From positions 2,246,501 through 2,310,500 of the forward strand of contig NZ_CP036422.1 in NCBI RefSeq assembly GCF_009388985.1: a DNA stretch of 64,000 nt, in the 5' to 3' direction. The stretch comes from Halioglobus maricola. GTDB taxonomy: Bacteria; Pseudomonadota; Gammaproteobacteria; Pseudomonadales; Halieaceae. The notes under the pieces are model-generated. The model was not told the origin of the DNA and did not search any database. It worked only from the letters and a program-made list of their open reading frames with translations. Both the position numbers and the translations under genes were made by a program. Shown here one piece after another: positions 33,014-41,408 of the stretch. Position 1 is the stretch's first letter. Every line of letters begins with the position of its first letter.

Positions 33014-33928
33014 TCAGGAATTAGCGACACCGTGAGGGACGTGGCCGGTGGCGATATGGGGGCTTGCAGACTCGCAGTGAGACTGCTGATCATCGAAGAA
33101 AACATCGGCCTGGTAGGCTCTAAGAAAATCTGTCTTGTTAAGGCCACCAAGGAAGATTGACTCATCAATACGGATGTCCCATGCGCGTAATGTCCGTATT
33201 ACCCGCTCATGTGCTGGCGCTGAACGCGCCGTCACCAGGGCGGTGCGAATGGGCGCCTCAGTGGCAGGGAAAGCCTGCTGCAAGCGATGCAGTGCGGCCA
33301 GGAAGGGTTTGAAGGGGCCACCCGCCAGAGGCTGTTTTGCCGCGGCAACTTCGCTCGCGGTAAATGCGTCTAGCCCTTCACTTTTGTAGACCTGCTCCGC
33401 TTCGTCAGAAAAAACCACAGCATCGCCGTCGAAAGCGAAACGCAACTGGTCACCATCCTGCCCACTGCCGCGCTTGTTCGACACCAGGGTCGCTGCGGCA
33501 ACACCACAATCAAGCGCGTAGCGCACATCCTCAGCCTCGCTGGACAAGAACAGCTGGCAACCAAAAGCGTTGATATAACGCCACGGGCTCTCACCGCCAC
33601 AGAAGGCAGCGCGGGAAATCGAAAGGTCGTAGTGCTTGATCGAATTGAACACGCGCAAACCAGTGTCGGCGCTGTTGCGCGAAAGCAGCACAACTTCAAC
33701 CTGCTGCTCACCGCCTAGTAATTCATTCAGCCGCAGCAGCTTGTGGACCAACGGAAAAGCTTCGCCTGGTTCCAGTGGCTCCTCCTCACGCTGCACCTGG
33801 TAGGCGGAATAGGCATCCAGACCCTGCTCTTTATACACCTGGTGACTCTCGTCCAGGTTGAACAGTGCCCGCGAGGAGATCGCGATAACCAGTTTGTCGT
33901 CAAGTGTAGAAGGCATGCGCAAAAGCAT
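33014..33928 (-). CDS. Cytosolic 5'-nucleotidase I-like protein (cN-I family) with internal duplication
   Basis: HAD-like 5'-nucleotidase related to animal cN-I, expected to dephosphorylate AMP or IMP. The 304-residue protein shows two similar halves, about residues 13-137 and 162-286. ALFNLDESHQVYKEQGLDAY matches AVVFSDEAEQVYKSEGLDAF, and the later VVLLSRNSAD matches ALVTARSAPA. Only the second half has the nucleophile pair (FDGD, Asp167/Asp169); the first has SSR. M5 (33916) is an alternative start. It follows the acetyl-CoA hydrolase gene after 31 bases on the same strand. Confidence 0.82.
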   Translation of the reverse strand: MLLRMPSTLDDKLVIAISSRALFNLDESHQVYKEQGLDAYSAYQVQREEEPLEPGEAFPLVHKLLRLNELLGGEQQVEVVLLSRNSADTGLRVFNSIKHYDLSISRAAFCGGESPWRYINAFGCQLFLSSEAEDVRYALDCGVAAATLVSNKRGSGQDGDQLRFAFDGDAVVFSDEAEQVYKSEGLDAFTASEVAAAKQPLAGGPFKPFLAALHRLQQAFPATEAPIRTALVTARSAPAHERVIRTLRAWDIRIDESIFLGGLNKTDFLRAYQADVFFDDQQSHCESASPHIATGHVPHGVANS

Positions 33929-33959
33929 ACCGGTATGCGTTGCACTGCGCCAGCCAAGC

Positions 33960-36107
33960 TCAGCTGACCTTGAGCAACCCCCTCTCCTCCAGTTCCATCA
34001 TCAGCAACTGTTGTAACAGGAACTCCTTGGGAGTCTCGGGGTGATCCAGATGCACGCGCTCCAGTAGCGGGCGTGCCGCGTCCTCGTCACCATGGTGCAA
34101 CAGTGCCTTGAATGCTGAGGAAACAAAGTGGGTCGGCTCTTCACTGAGCGCCTTGATCTTGCGCAGGCTGGCGGCCAGAGCAATTTCCTGTTCTGTAAGC
34201 TCGGTACCAAAGGGGTATGCGGGCAGCAGGCCAGAGTCCATATGCGGCTGCAGTACTGCTTTAATCCGCTCAGGCGTGTTGTTGCGCGCTTCCTGAGGAA
34301 TACGGTAGTCGTGCGGGAGCTTGCCGTGGCTCTTGGCGTATTCGAGCAGCTGCTCCTGAAACCGCGAATCGGCAATATTGATCATACGCTTGATCACTTC
34401 AGCATCACTCTGGCCGCGCAGGTCCGCTACGCCATACTCAGTAACGATAATATCCCGGAGGTGCTTGGGTATCGTCGTATAGCCGTAGAAATTGACGATA
34501 TTGGATTTCAGGGTCTTGCCCTGGCCGCGGGTACTGCGAATACAGAGGACCGAACGCGCACCGGGCAAATCATGTGCCATGGCGACAAAATTGTACTGCC
34601 CGCCCACCCCGCTGATAACCGTGCCGTCTTCGAGTGCGTCAGAGGCAACCGCGCCATTTAGAGAGGCAATCATGCCGGTATTGATGAAACGGGCGTCGCG
34701 GCGCTGTGCGCTATAAAGCGGGTAATCCAGCAGCAGTTGGTTAGTGCGCCGCACACCTGTCATACAGATCGAAGCCTGTAGCTCAGGTGAAAGCTCACGC
34801 AACTTGCGATAAAAGTCGCGCGGTCCAAGAAAGAAGCCGCCGTGGAGGATGCGGCCGTGTTGCAGCGTATTGCCCGCGGAGGCATCGAGCAGCGCCGCTC
34901 GAGTTGCTGCATCATCCAGATCATTCGCTAGCTGCTGCGCGTGCAAAACCAGCCCTGTCTCTGTGACCGCCAGCTCGGCAGGCAGGACACCCCAGTGCTG
35001 CAGCTCGTCCAGGCTCGATGAGTCCAGCATCCGAGGCAAAGTTCCCTGTGCACGCAGAAAGTCGTACATAGGCGCATCCACCGCTTCGCTAACAGCGCCC
35101 TCATTGAGGCCCCGCTGCAACACCAGATGATCATAGACCTTGCGCTTTACCACACCGGCCTCAACGAGTTGCATCATGCCGTTGACGAACATTTCAGTAG
35201 AAACATAAAGCCCTTCGACAAACTCGGTAGGCTCGCCGGCCGGGCTATCAGGCACCTGTGTTACGGCCTCAAGCACATTGCGATAGGCCTGGTTGTCACG
35301 GTGACGGACAATGCAGGCCTGAGCCACCGCGTCACCCAGTGAGCCAATACCAATTTGCAGCGTACCACCATCGCACACCAGGGAGCTGGCATGTATCGCC
35401 GTGGCATAGTCCTGCAGCGGTACCGCCGCATTGGGCACTGCAAACAACATACGGTCATAAGATGGGTTGCGCACGATGCAATCGAAGCGTGAAGGACTTA
35501 CCTCGGCGTCGTGCTCCATAAATGGCATATCAGCGTGCACCTGGGCGGCAAAAAACACCTCCCGGTCGAGCTCGGACACACTGTCAAACATCTCCAGCGT
35601 TACATCAGGATTGCTGGACAAGCTGAGGGAATGATCCCCATCCACATCACGCTCGGCGACCATTTGGGCCATGACGTTGACCCCCGCACCAAGCATATCC
35701 CGTCCAATGTGGGTGTAATTGCTGGAAATGTAGTTTTGTTGAGCCACGGGGACATTTTTCATAGAACCGGCTTTGAAATACAGCTCGGTTACGCTCACGT
35801 TATCCGGCAATTCCCCGCGGCGCAGGGGAGCCATAAACTCAAGCTCTTCGTAGTCGCCAAAGATACGCGCCATTATCGGGCCAGCCAGCCCCTCTTCAAT
35901 GTGGCTGCCAGGCTTGGGCACTTCGAGACACAGCGCTGTATAGATATGCAGGGAAAGGCTTTGATCGACCAAGGCCCTCCGATAGAAGGCATTGATCAAC
36001 TGTACCGGCTTACCCAGACCCAACGGTGCGCCAAGCACAATGTTTTTGCCCACACAGGCAATCGCGCGATCGACACACTCCTCGACACTGGAAACAACCT
36101 CAGTCAT
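33960..36107 (-). CDS. Acetyl-CoA hydrolase/transferase family protein (long form)
   Basis: CoA-transferase-fold enzyme that hydrolyses an acyl-CoA or moves CoA to another acid such as succinate or acetate. The 715-residue length exceeds the usual 420-640. Visible features are the N-domain KNIVLGAPLGLGKPVQLIN and a central GGTLQIGIGSLGDAVAQA. The C-terminal domain has GTVISGVGGQYNFVAMAHD and ends in IIVTEYGVADLRGQSD. GGAGG precedes the ATG by 8 bases. The C-terminal 150 residues (after about 560) extend past standard relatives. It lies between a symporter gene and the nucleotidase. Confidence 0.85.
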   Translation of the reverse strand: MTEVVSSVEECVDRAIACVGKNIVLGAPLGLGKPVQLINAFYRRALVDQSLSLHIYTALCLEVPKPGSHIEEGLAGPIMARIFGDYEELEFMAPLRRGELPDNVSVTELYFKAGSMKNVPVAQQNYISSNYTHIGRDMLGAGVNVMAQMVAERDVDGDHSLSLSSNPDVTLEMFDSVSELDREVFFAAQVHADMPFMEHDAEVSPSRFDCIVRNPSYDRMLFAVPNAAVPLQDYATAIHASSLVCDGGTLQIGIGSLGDAVAQACIVRHRDNQAYRNVLEAVTQVPDSPAGEPTEFVEGLYVSTEMFVNGMMQLVEAGVVKRKVYDHLVLQRGLNEGAVSEAVDAPMYDFLRAQGTLPRMLDSSSLDELQHWGVLPAELAVTETGLVLHAQQLANDLDDAATRAALLDASAGNTLQHGRILHGGFFLGPRDFYRKLRELSPELQASICMTGVRRTNQLLLDYPLYSAQRRDARFINTGMIASLNGAVASDALEDGTVISGVGGQYNFVAMAHDLPGARSVLCIRSTRGQGKTLKSNIVNFYGYTTIPKHLRDIIVTEYGVADLRGQSDAEVIKRMINIADSRFQEQLLEYAKSHGKLPHDYRIPQEARNNTPERIKAVLQPHMDSGLLPAYPFGTELTEQEIALAASLRKIKALSEEPTHFVSSAFKALLHHGDEDAARPLLERVHLDHPETPKEFLLQQLLMMELEERGLLKVS

Positions 36108-36203
36108 AGCTATGCCCTCCCATCAGCACCTGCGCTATCAGACACAGCTTATGAAAACAGAAATTCGCCGCTGGGCCATTGATCCTGAACAAGGCCGCCC
36201 GGT

Positions 36204-37532
36204 CTATGGACGGCGGTTGAAGTAATCGCGGGTGAGCTTGAACACCAGCGGACCGAGTAACAGCAGGGCCACCAGATTGGGAATCGCCATGAACGCATTC
36301 AAGGTATCAGCAATCAACCAGACCAGGTCTAGTTGCACGACGGTACCAACCGGAATTGCGACGACCCAGAGGATTCGAAATGGGAGAATCCCGCGGGTGC
36401 CGAACAGGAAGACCACGCAGCGCTCGCCGTAAAAAGACCAGCCAATCATCGTGGTAAAAGCGAACAAACACAGGCCGAGCGTGACGATGTATTCCCCACC
36501 AGGGAAAGCATTACCGAAGGCCAGGGAGGTCAGGCTGGCGCCAGAAATTCCGGTAGGCAATACATCCATGATAACGATGACCAGCCCCGTCATGGTGCAT
36601 ACGATCAGCGTGTCGATAAACGTACCGAGCATGGCAATCATACCCTGTTCAACGGGCTGATTGGTCTTGGCCGCAGCGTGGGCAATAGGTGCGCTGCCGA
36701 GGCCGGCTTCATTGGAGAAAATGCCCCGGGCTACACCGAAGCGCAAGGCCGCCCAGACCGTCGCTCCCGCGAAACCACCAGCGGCGGCAGAACCTGTCAA
36801 AGCACTGTCTACGATCGTGGCGATGGCGCCAGGGACTGCCGTTATGTTCATCAGAATTACGATCAAACTGAGCAGGATATACGCGAGCGCCATCATCGGA
36901 ACCAGCAGGCTTGCAACACTTGATATCCGCTTAATGCCGCCGAGCACCACCGCGCCTACAAGCACCATCAACACCAGGCCAGTGGCCAGGGGTGGAATGC
37001 TGAACGCGTCACTCAATACCTGGGAGACTGAGTTTGACTGGACGGTGTTGGCAATGCCAAAACCAGCGAGCGAACCGAACAACGCGAAGGCATAGGCCAG
37101 CCAGTGCCAGCGCTTGTGCAGACCATTCTTGATGTAATACATCGGGCCGCCGCTAAAGTTACCCTTGTCATCCTGCTCACGAAAATGCACCGCACACACC
37201 GCCTCTGCGAATTTGGTGGCCATGCCAACCAGTGCAGTGATCCACATCCAGAACAGCGCGCCAGGGCCGCCGAGTGCGACCGCCGTTGCCACACCGGCGA
37301 TATTGCCAGTGCCGATGGTGGCTGAGAGCGATGTCATCAGGGCGCTGAATGGCGAGATATCGCCCTCCCCTTCGCCCTTGCGACCCTTGAGCAGTAATGC
37401 AATTGCGGCGGGAATTTTGCGTAATGTCGCGAGCTTGAGGCCTGCGGTGAGGTAAATACCCGTACCCAACAGCAGCACCAGGGTGACCGGACCCCATGCC
37501 CATCCGTTAACTGTATTGATCAGCTCAACCAT
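36204..37532 (-). CDS. Sodium:alanine/glycine symporter (AGCS family)
   Basis: Inner-membrane Na+-coupled uptake of alanine or glycine. The 442-residue protein has about ten to eleven hydrophobic helices and the AGCS signatures SALMTSLSATIGTGNIAGVA, GPGALFWMWITALVGMATKF and FSNEAGLGSAPIAHAAAK. It is close to the usual 440-480 length. The ATG follows a GGTGG site. It is followed after 96 bases by the acetyl-CoA hydrolase gene and could be its operon partner. The 51-base leader is too short for a glycine riboswitch. Confidence 0.94.
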   Translation of the reverse strand: MVELINTVNGWAWGPVTLVLLLGTGIYLTAGLKLATLRKIPAAIALLLKGRKGEGEGDISPFSALMTSLSATIGTGNIAGVATAVALGGPGALFWMWITALVGMATKFAEAVCAVHFREQDDKGNFSGGPMYYIKNGLHKRWHWLAYAFALFGSLAGFGIANTVQSNSVSQVLSDAFSIPPLATGLVLMVLVGAVVLGGIKRISSVASLLVPMMALAYILLSLIVILMNITAVPGAIATIVDSALTGSAAAGGFAGATVWAALRFGVARGIFSNEAGLGSAPIAHAAAKTNQPVEQGMIAMLGTFIDTLIVCTMTGLVIVIMDVLPTGISGASLTSLAFGNAFPGGEYIVTLGLCLFAFTTMIGWSFYGERCVVFLFGTRGILPFRILWVVAIPVGTVVQLDLVWLIADTLNAFMAIPNLVALLLLGPLVFKLTRDYFNRRP

Positions 37533-37583
37533 GTCCCCACCACCTTGATTTCAGGAGTTTTTATCTGTCATTAACTATGGAGT

Positions 37584-38573
37584 CTACCAGCGGAAGCCTT
37601 CTGCTTGGGGAAATACCCCAAAAATTCCACCCGTGTGCATAAACACAATGTCCTGACACCCGGTAAAGCGACCTGCTGCGATTTCATCCAGCATGCCGCG
37701 AAACGCCTTACCCGTGTACACGGGGTCCAGAACAATACCCTCCAGCGCCGCGAGCTGTGCAATCAGGTCGAAAACCTCCGCGCCCGCTTTGCCGTAACCG
37801 GGACCGACATAGCCGTCCAGCACCCGAGTGGCGTAGTCAACTGCCGGCGCCTCGGGGTAGAGCGAATGCCAGTGCGCGATGTCAGCAGCCACCTTATCGA
37901 TAAAGTACTGCTCATCATCGCAGACGTTAACGCCCCAGACATCAGCGGGCAGTTGGTGAAGTGCTGCGCCGAGAGTCAGGCCCGCCTGCGTTCCGCCTGA
38001 CCCGGTGGCGGTCACAATATGCGCGCGCTCAATATTCGCGTGGCCGAAATCCGCCTTAAGTTCCTCACAGGCAGCTATATACCCCCACAAGCCAATGCCG
38101 TCGCTACCTCCCGTGGGGATCGCCAGCGCTTTGCGACCGAGCGCTGCATAGTGTGCCTGCCACTGCTCGAACAATCCGTCCAGGCCCTCGACATATTCTC
38201 GGGTGGAATAGCAATTGACCGTGGCACCCGCGAGATGGTCCAGCAACAAGTTGCCGTCGCGTGGACCTTCTTCCAGCCCGCGCAAAATCAGGTGAACGCT
38301 CAATCCCAGCTGTGCGCCGGCGAACGCGGTGGCACGACAGTGGTTACTCTGGATACCACCACAGGTAATCAGGGTATCGAACCCGTGATCCTGGGCGTGG
38401 GCCGTGATGTATTCGAGCTTGCGAACCTTGTTGCCACTGAGGGCACTACCCGTCAGGTCGTCGCGCTTGACCCAGAGGCGATGTCCGCATCCCCAGCGTT
38501 CGCTGGCGCGATCAAGTGGTAGCAGTGGCGTGGGAATCTGGGCCAGGTCATTTTTGCGAGGATATTGCAGCAT
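37584..38573 (-). CDS. PLP-dependent D-cysteine desulfhydrase / ACC deaminase family enzyme
   Basis: Tryptophan-synthase-beta-fold PLP enzyme that breaks down D-cysteine (to pyruvate, H2S and ammonia) or a related amino acid. The 329-residue protein has the PLP-lysine segment LSGNKVRKLEYI, the substrate-carboxylate loop CGGIQSNHCRATA, the phosphate-binding ATGSGGTQAGL and a C-terminal HTGGIFGVF. ACC deaminase activity cannot be separated from D-cysteine desulfhydrase by sequence alone. It is followed upstream on the same strand by yajC, 18 bases away. Confidence 0.85.
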   Translation of the reverse strand: MLQYPRKNDLAQIPTPLLPLDRASERWGCGHRLWVKRDDLTGSALSGNKVRKLEYITAHAQDHGFDTLITCGGIQSNHCRATAFAGAQLGLSVHLILRGLEEGPRDGNLLLDHLAGATVNCYSTREYVEGLDGLFEQWQAHYAALGRKALAIPTGGSDGIGLWGYIAACEELKADFGHANIERAHIVTATGSGGTQAGLTLGAALHQLPADVWGVNVCDDEQYFIDKVAADIAHWHSLYPEAPAVDYATRVLDGYVGPGYGKAGAEVFDLIAQLAALEGIVLDPVYTGKAFRGMLDEIAAGRFTGCQDIVFMHTGGIFGVFPQAEGFRW

Positions 38574-38591
38574 GTGCCTGGCCCGGCAGGT

Positions 38592-38930
38592 TTAACCGAT
38601 GGACTTCAATGTGCCCTTGGGCAGTACGGCGTGAACGTGAATCCGCTGGAACTTCATCTCTACATTATTGGCAACATTCAACACCATGTAGTTATCGTCC
38701 AGGGAAGTCACTTTGCCAAGAATACCGGAACTGGTGACAACCTCGTCCCCCTTGGAAAGCGCTGACACCATCTCGGTGTGCTCTTTCTGACGCTTGCGCT
38801 GGGGGCGGATCGCGATGAAGTAGAACAATACAAACAGCAACACAAGGAAGCCGATCTGGAACAATTCGCCACCCGCTGGGGCTTGGCCGCCGGCTGTCTG
38901 GGCGTGGGCGCTGGCAATAAACAAACTCAT
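38592..38930 (-). CDS. yajC: Preprotein translocase subunit YajC
   Basis: Small inner-membrane accessory of SecDF. The 112-residue protein has one membrane helix (FQIGFLVLLFVLFYFIAI) followed by the RPQRKRQKEH motif and the conserved cytosolic domain MVSALSKGDEVVTSSGILGKV. AGGAA stands 8 bases before the ATG. Its setting is odd: yajC normally lies between tgt and secD, whereas here its neighbours are a PLP enzyme and exonuclease III, so this may be a relocated copy or a second paralogue. Confidence 0.92.
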   Translation of the reverse strand: MSLFIASAHAQTAGGQAPAGGELFQIGFLVLLFVLFYFIAIRPQRKRQKEHTEMVSALSKGDEVVTSSGILGKVTSLDDNYMVLNVANNVEMKFQRIHVHAVLPKGTLKSIG

Positions 38931-39025
38931 TCGATAATTTCCTGTTTTCTAGTTCACTTCTTTAGGGAAGCGTGGAGCTGGGCTAATGTACTCGGTTTCC
39001 GCAGCCCTCGCAATGAAGCCGGAGC

Positions 39026-39808
39026 TTAGCCGGTGATCTCGAAGTCGTATTCCATGATTTGCGGCGCGTGGTCTGAGAACCGCTCGTCCTTGTAGATATC
39101 GGCGGCCACAACCTTGTCGCCCAGTTTTGGCGTAATCACCTGGTAATCCAGCCGCCATCCTACGTTCTTGGCCCAGGCCTGACCTCGATTTGACCACCAG
39201 GTGTACTGTTCTGGTTCCGAATTAACCAAGCGGAAGGAGTCGATATAACCCACCTCGTCGAACAAAGTGTCCAGCCACGCGCGCTCCTCAGGCAAAAAAC
39301 CGGAATTTTTCTGATTGGGTTTCCAGTTTTTGAGATCGATTTCCCTGTGGCAGATATTCCAGTCAGCACAGACAACAAACTCTCGACGCTTGCGCCTGAG
39401 CCCCTTGAGATGCTCGAGAAACAGGTCGAGGAACCTGAACTTCTTCGCCTGGGCCTCTTCACTACTTGAACCGGACGGCAGGTACAGCGAGATGACGCTC
39501 AGGCCATCGTAATCCGCCTGCAGATAACGACCCTCAGAATCAGCTGGATCCCAGCCAAGGCTGGTCGTGATCTTGCGCGGTTTTACCCGGCTGTAGATCG
39601 CAGTACCGCTATAGCCCTTTTTGACAGCATCATTGTAATAACAGTGGTATCCCTCGGGATGAAACACAGGGTCACTTAACTGATCGACCTGAGCCTTGGT
39701 CTCCTGGATACAGACGACATCCGCATCCTGTTGTGGCAGCCAGTCAAAAAAGCCCTTGCGTGCCGCAGCGCGAATGCCGTTGGTGTTAACTGTAATAATC
39801 TTGGCCAA
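39026..39808 (-). CDS. xthA: Exodeoxyribonuclease III / AP endonuclease
   Basis: Mg2+-dependent 3'-5' exonuclease and AP endonuclease of base excision repair. The 260-residue EEP-fold protein has the catalytic IQETKAQ, GYSGTAIYSR, CADWNICH and terminal SDHAPQIMEYDF motifs. The start is TTG at 39808 (LAKIITVNTNGIRAA), with AGGAG seven bases upstream; an ATG-like extension to 39850 adds 14 residues without homology. It is transcribed away from the MarR gene. Confidence 0.95.
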   Translation of the reverse strand: MAKIITVNTNGIRAAARKGFFDWLPQQDADVVCIQETKAQVDQLSDPVFHPEGYHCYYNDAVKKGYSGTAIYSRVKPRKITTSLGWDPADSEGRYLQADYDGLSVISLYLPSGSSSEEAQAKKFRFLDLFLEHLKGLRRKRREFVVCADWNICHREIDLKNWKPNQKNSGFLPEERAWLDTLFDEVGYIDSFRLVNSEPEQYTWWSNRGQAWAKNVGWRLDYQVITPKLGDKVVAADIYKDERFSDHAPQIMEYDFEITG

Positions 39809-39952
39809 TGTAATGCTCCTGACGATAAGGTCGCGAAGTGTAACGCGCACGGCGGCCAGTATTCAATTTTGTGGCCGAGTCCACAGTTTTACATTCCGGG
39901 ACCGCGAGCGAGCTTCTAAATCTGCGCTAAACTGGGGGCTACAATAACAATT

Positions 39953-39976
39953 ACGGAGGCAGGACGGCCCCTCCGT
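39953..39976. promoter_or_regulatory. Inverted repeat over the start of the MarR gene
   Basis: ACGGAGG (39953-39959), a 10-base loop and CCTCCGT (39970-39976) form a perfect 7-bp inverted repeat that covers a GGAGG sequence and the first two bases of the GTG start codon. A TACAAT -10 box lies just upstream at 39940-39945, putting transcription start near 39952. It could be an autoregulatory operator or an RNA hairpin that hides the ribosome site. Confidence 0.5.
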
Positions 39977-40493
39977 GGAGACCACAGTGACCAAGTCTAC
40001 GGCAGAGGCCAACAGGGATATCGCATATCGTCTCTCCAACAACCTTCCCCGCCTGCTGCGCGAGTTCAGCAGGGACTTTGAACGGCGCATATGGCGTCAG
40101 CTGAACGAACGCGGCTATCCCGAAATTCGCCCTGCCCATGTACAGGTTTTCGCCAATCTGGGCCTCGGTTCAGTGCGCGTTTCCGACCTGGCAGCCAGGG
40201 CGCAGGTTACCCAGCAGGCCATGGGTAAAATGCTCAAGGAACTAGAGCGTCTGGGCTTCATTGCTCGCGACATTGATTCCGGCGACAAGCGCGCCAAGGA
40301 AATCCGCCTCACGGATAAAGGTATCCAACTCGCTGAAGACAGTCTGAAAGTTGTTGACCAGATACAGCAGGAGTACCGCGAGAAAGTGGGCACAGAGGAG
40401 CTCGAGCACCTCGAAGACCAGCTGAGACGCGTCGTGCAAATGCTGGAATTGGAATACCTGCCCGAATCCTGGGCAGCCGATGAACCGCGCTAG
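39975..40493 (+). CDS. MarR family transcriptional regulator
   Basis: Winged helix-turn-helix repressor, dimeric, likely responding to a small ligand. The 172-residue protein shows RPAHVQVFANLGLGSVRVSDLA, the recognition-helix region AQVTQQAMGKMLKELERLGF and the wing DSGDKRAKEIRLTDKG. The start is GTG 39975; a second GTG at 39987 is possible. It converges with the NTF2-like gene, overlapping by four bases (CTAG), and could regulate the adjacent P450 operon or itself. Confidence 0.9.
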   Translation: METTVTKSTAEANRDIAYRLSNNLPRLLREFSRDFERRIWRQLNERGYPEIRPAHVQVFANLGLGSVRVSDLAARAQVTQQAMGKMLKELERLGFIARDIDSGDKRAKEIRLTDKGIQLAEDSLKVVDQIQQEYREKVGTEELEHLEDQLRRVVQMLELEYLPESWAADEPR

Positions 40494-40942
40494 AAATTCA
40501 TAAACTCAGGTGCGTTGAACACCCAACTCTTTTCTTCGCGCCGGCTACAGATACGCCAACCGTTTTCCGTGCGGCGATATTCGTCCACATACCAAATGCC
40601 CAGAAAATACGTCTGGCTCTCGGTATCAGACAGGGTCATCTCCATCGGATTGAAGCACATGATTCTGCCCGTGGCTGAGTCGCCGTCGACTTGAATCTGG
40701 AGATTCGCATTCAGATGCTGCGAGTTGGGGAACAGTGCATCCGTCAGTGATGACTTGAGAAATTCCAGTGTCGCATCCAAATCGCCTACGCTGCCCCCCA
40801 CTGCGGAGTAATCTATGTGCGCGTCTGCGGTAAACACTGCATCACGCAGCTCCTCAATTCGCTTCTGATCGATCAGGTCAGCGTAGTGAAACACGAGATC
40901 CTGTATTTCAAACCGGTCCGAAATTTCCTGCTGCGTCAGCAC
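40490..40942 (-). CDS. SnoaL-like (NTF2 fold) protein
   Basis: Small NTF2-fold protein, 150 residues, similar to SnoaL-like polyketide cyclases and dehydratases and to small hydroxylase subunits such as those of ring-hydroxylating dioxygenases. The family pocket shows IQDLVFHYADLIDQKRIEEL, FTADAHIDYSAVGG and GDSATGRIMCFN. Catalytic function cannot be assigned. The start is GTG 40942 with AGGAG 7 bases upstream. Third gene of the P450-HIT-NTF2 run. Confidence 0.78.
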   Translation of the reverse strand: MLTQQEISDRFEIQDLVFHYADLIDQKRIEELRDAVFTADAHIDYSAVGGSVGDLDATLEFLKSSLTDALFPNSQHLNANLQIQVDGDSATGRIMCFNPMEMTLSDTESQTYFLGIWYVDEYRRTENGWRICSRREEKSWVFNAPEFMNF

Positions 40943-40955
40943 TTGTTATCTCCTC

Positions 40956-41387
40956 TCATTCGTCCACGCGCATGGAATAGGCACGCTTATTGAGCCTGGC
41001 AGCCATAGCCTCCAGCTCCTCGGGCACGCCTGGGGAGCGTGCGTGAATATCCAGCTCCTCGCCGTTCCAGCGCGGGATGACGTGCATATGGTAATGAAAA
41101 ACAGTTTGCCCGGCAGCAGCGCCATTGAGCTGGTAGATCCCTACACCGTCACATTGCAGCTCTTCACGCACCGCATGGGCTATCAGGGTAGAAACGTGCC
41201 CCACCATACCGATAGCGTCGGGCGTGGCGCTGAAGATGTCGTCGAAATGACGCCGTGTGACAATAAGGCAGTGGCCTGGGGCCGCGGGAAATAAATCGAG
41301 AAACGTGCGCGTATAACGTGTCTCATGCACCGGATAGCAGGGTGCCTTCTCCGCGACAATGTCACAAAAAATACAGTCGTCACTCAT
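40956..41387 (-). CDS. HIT family nucleotide-binding protein
   Basis: Histidine-triad hydrolase or transferase acting on nucleotide phosphoramidates or dinucleotides. The 143-residue protein has the triad HYHMHVIPRW (H-x-H-x-H) near residue 100 and an N-terminal zinc-like pair CIFC (CIFCDIVA). GGGAG precedes the ATG by about 10 bases. It lies between the P450 (21 bases) and NTF2-like (13 bases) genes, probably one transcript. Confidence 0.93.
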   Translation of the reverse strand: MSDDCIFCDIVAEKAPCYPVHETRYTRTFLDLFPAAPGHCLIVTRRHFDDIFSATPDAIGMVGHVSTLIAHAVREELQCDGVGIYQLNGAAAGQTVFHYHMHVIPRWNGEELDIHARSPGVPEELEAMAARLNKRAYSMRVDE

Positions 41388-41408
41388 GCTGCTGAATCTC
41401 CCCTGAAA

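Noticed and set aside
37533..37583. Possible glycine riboswitch before the Na+/alanine symporter
   Set aside because: The gap is only 51 bases, too short for the tandem aptamer and expression platform.
40242..40439. Minus-strand short ORF inside the MarR gene
   Set aside because: Antisense shadow without motifs; the MarR protein reads through the same bases with a clear wHTH.
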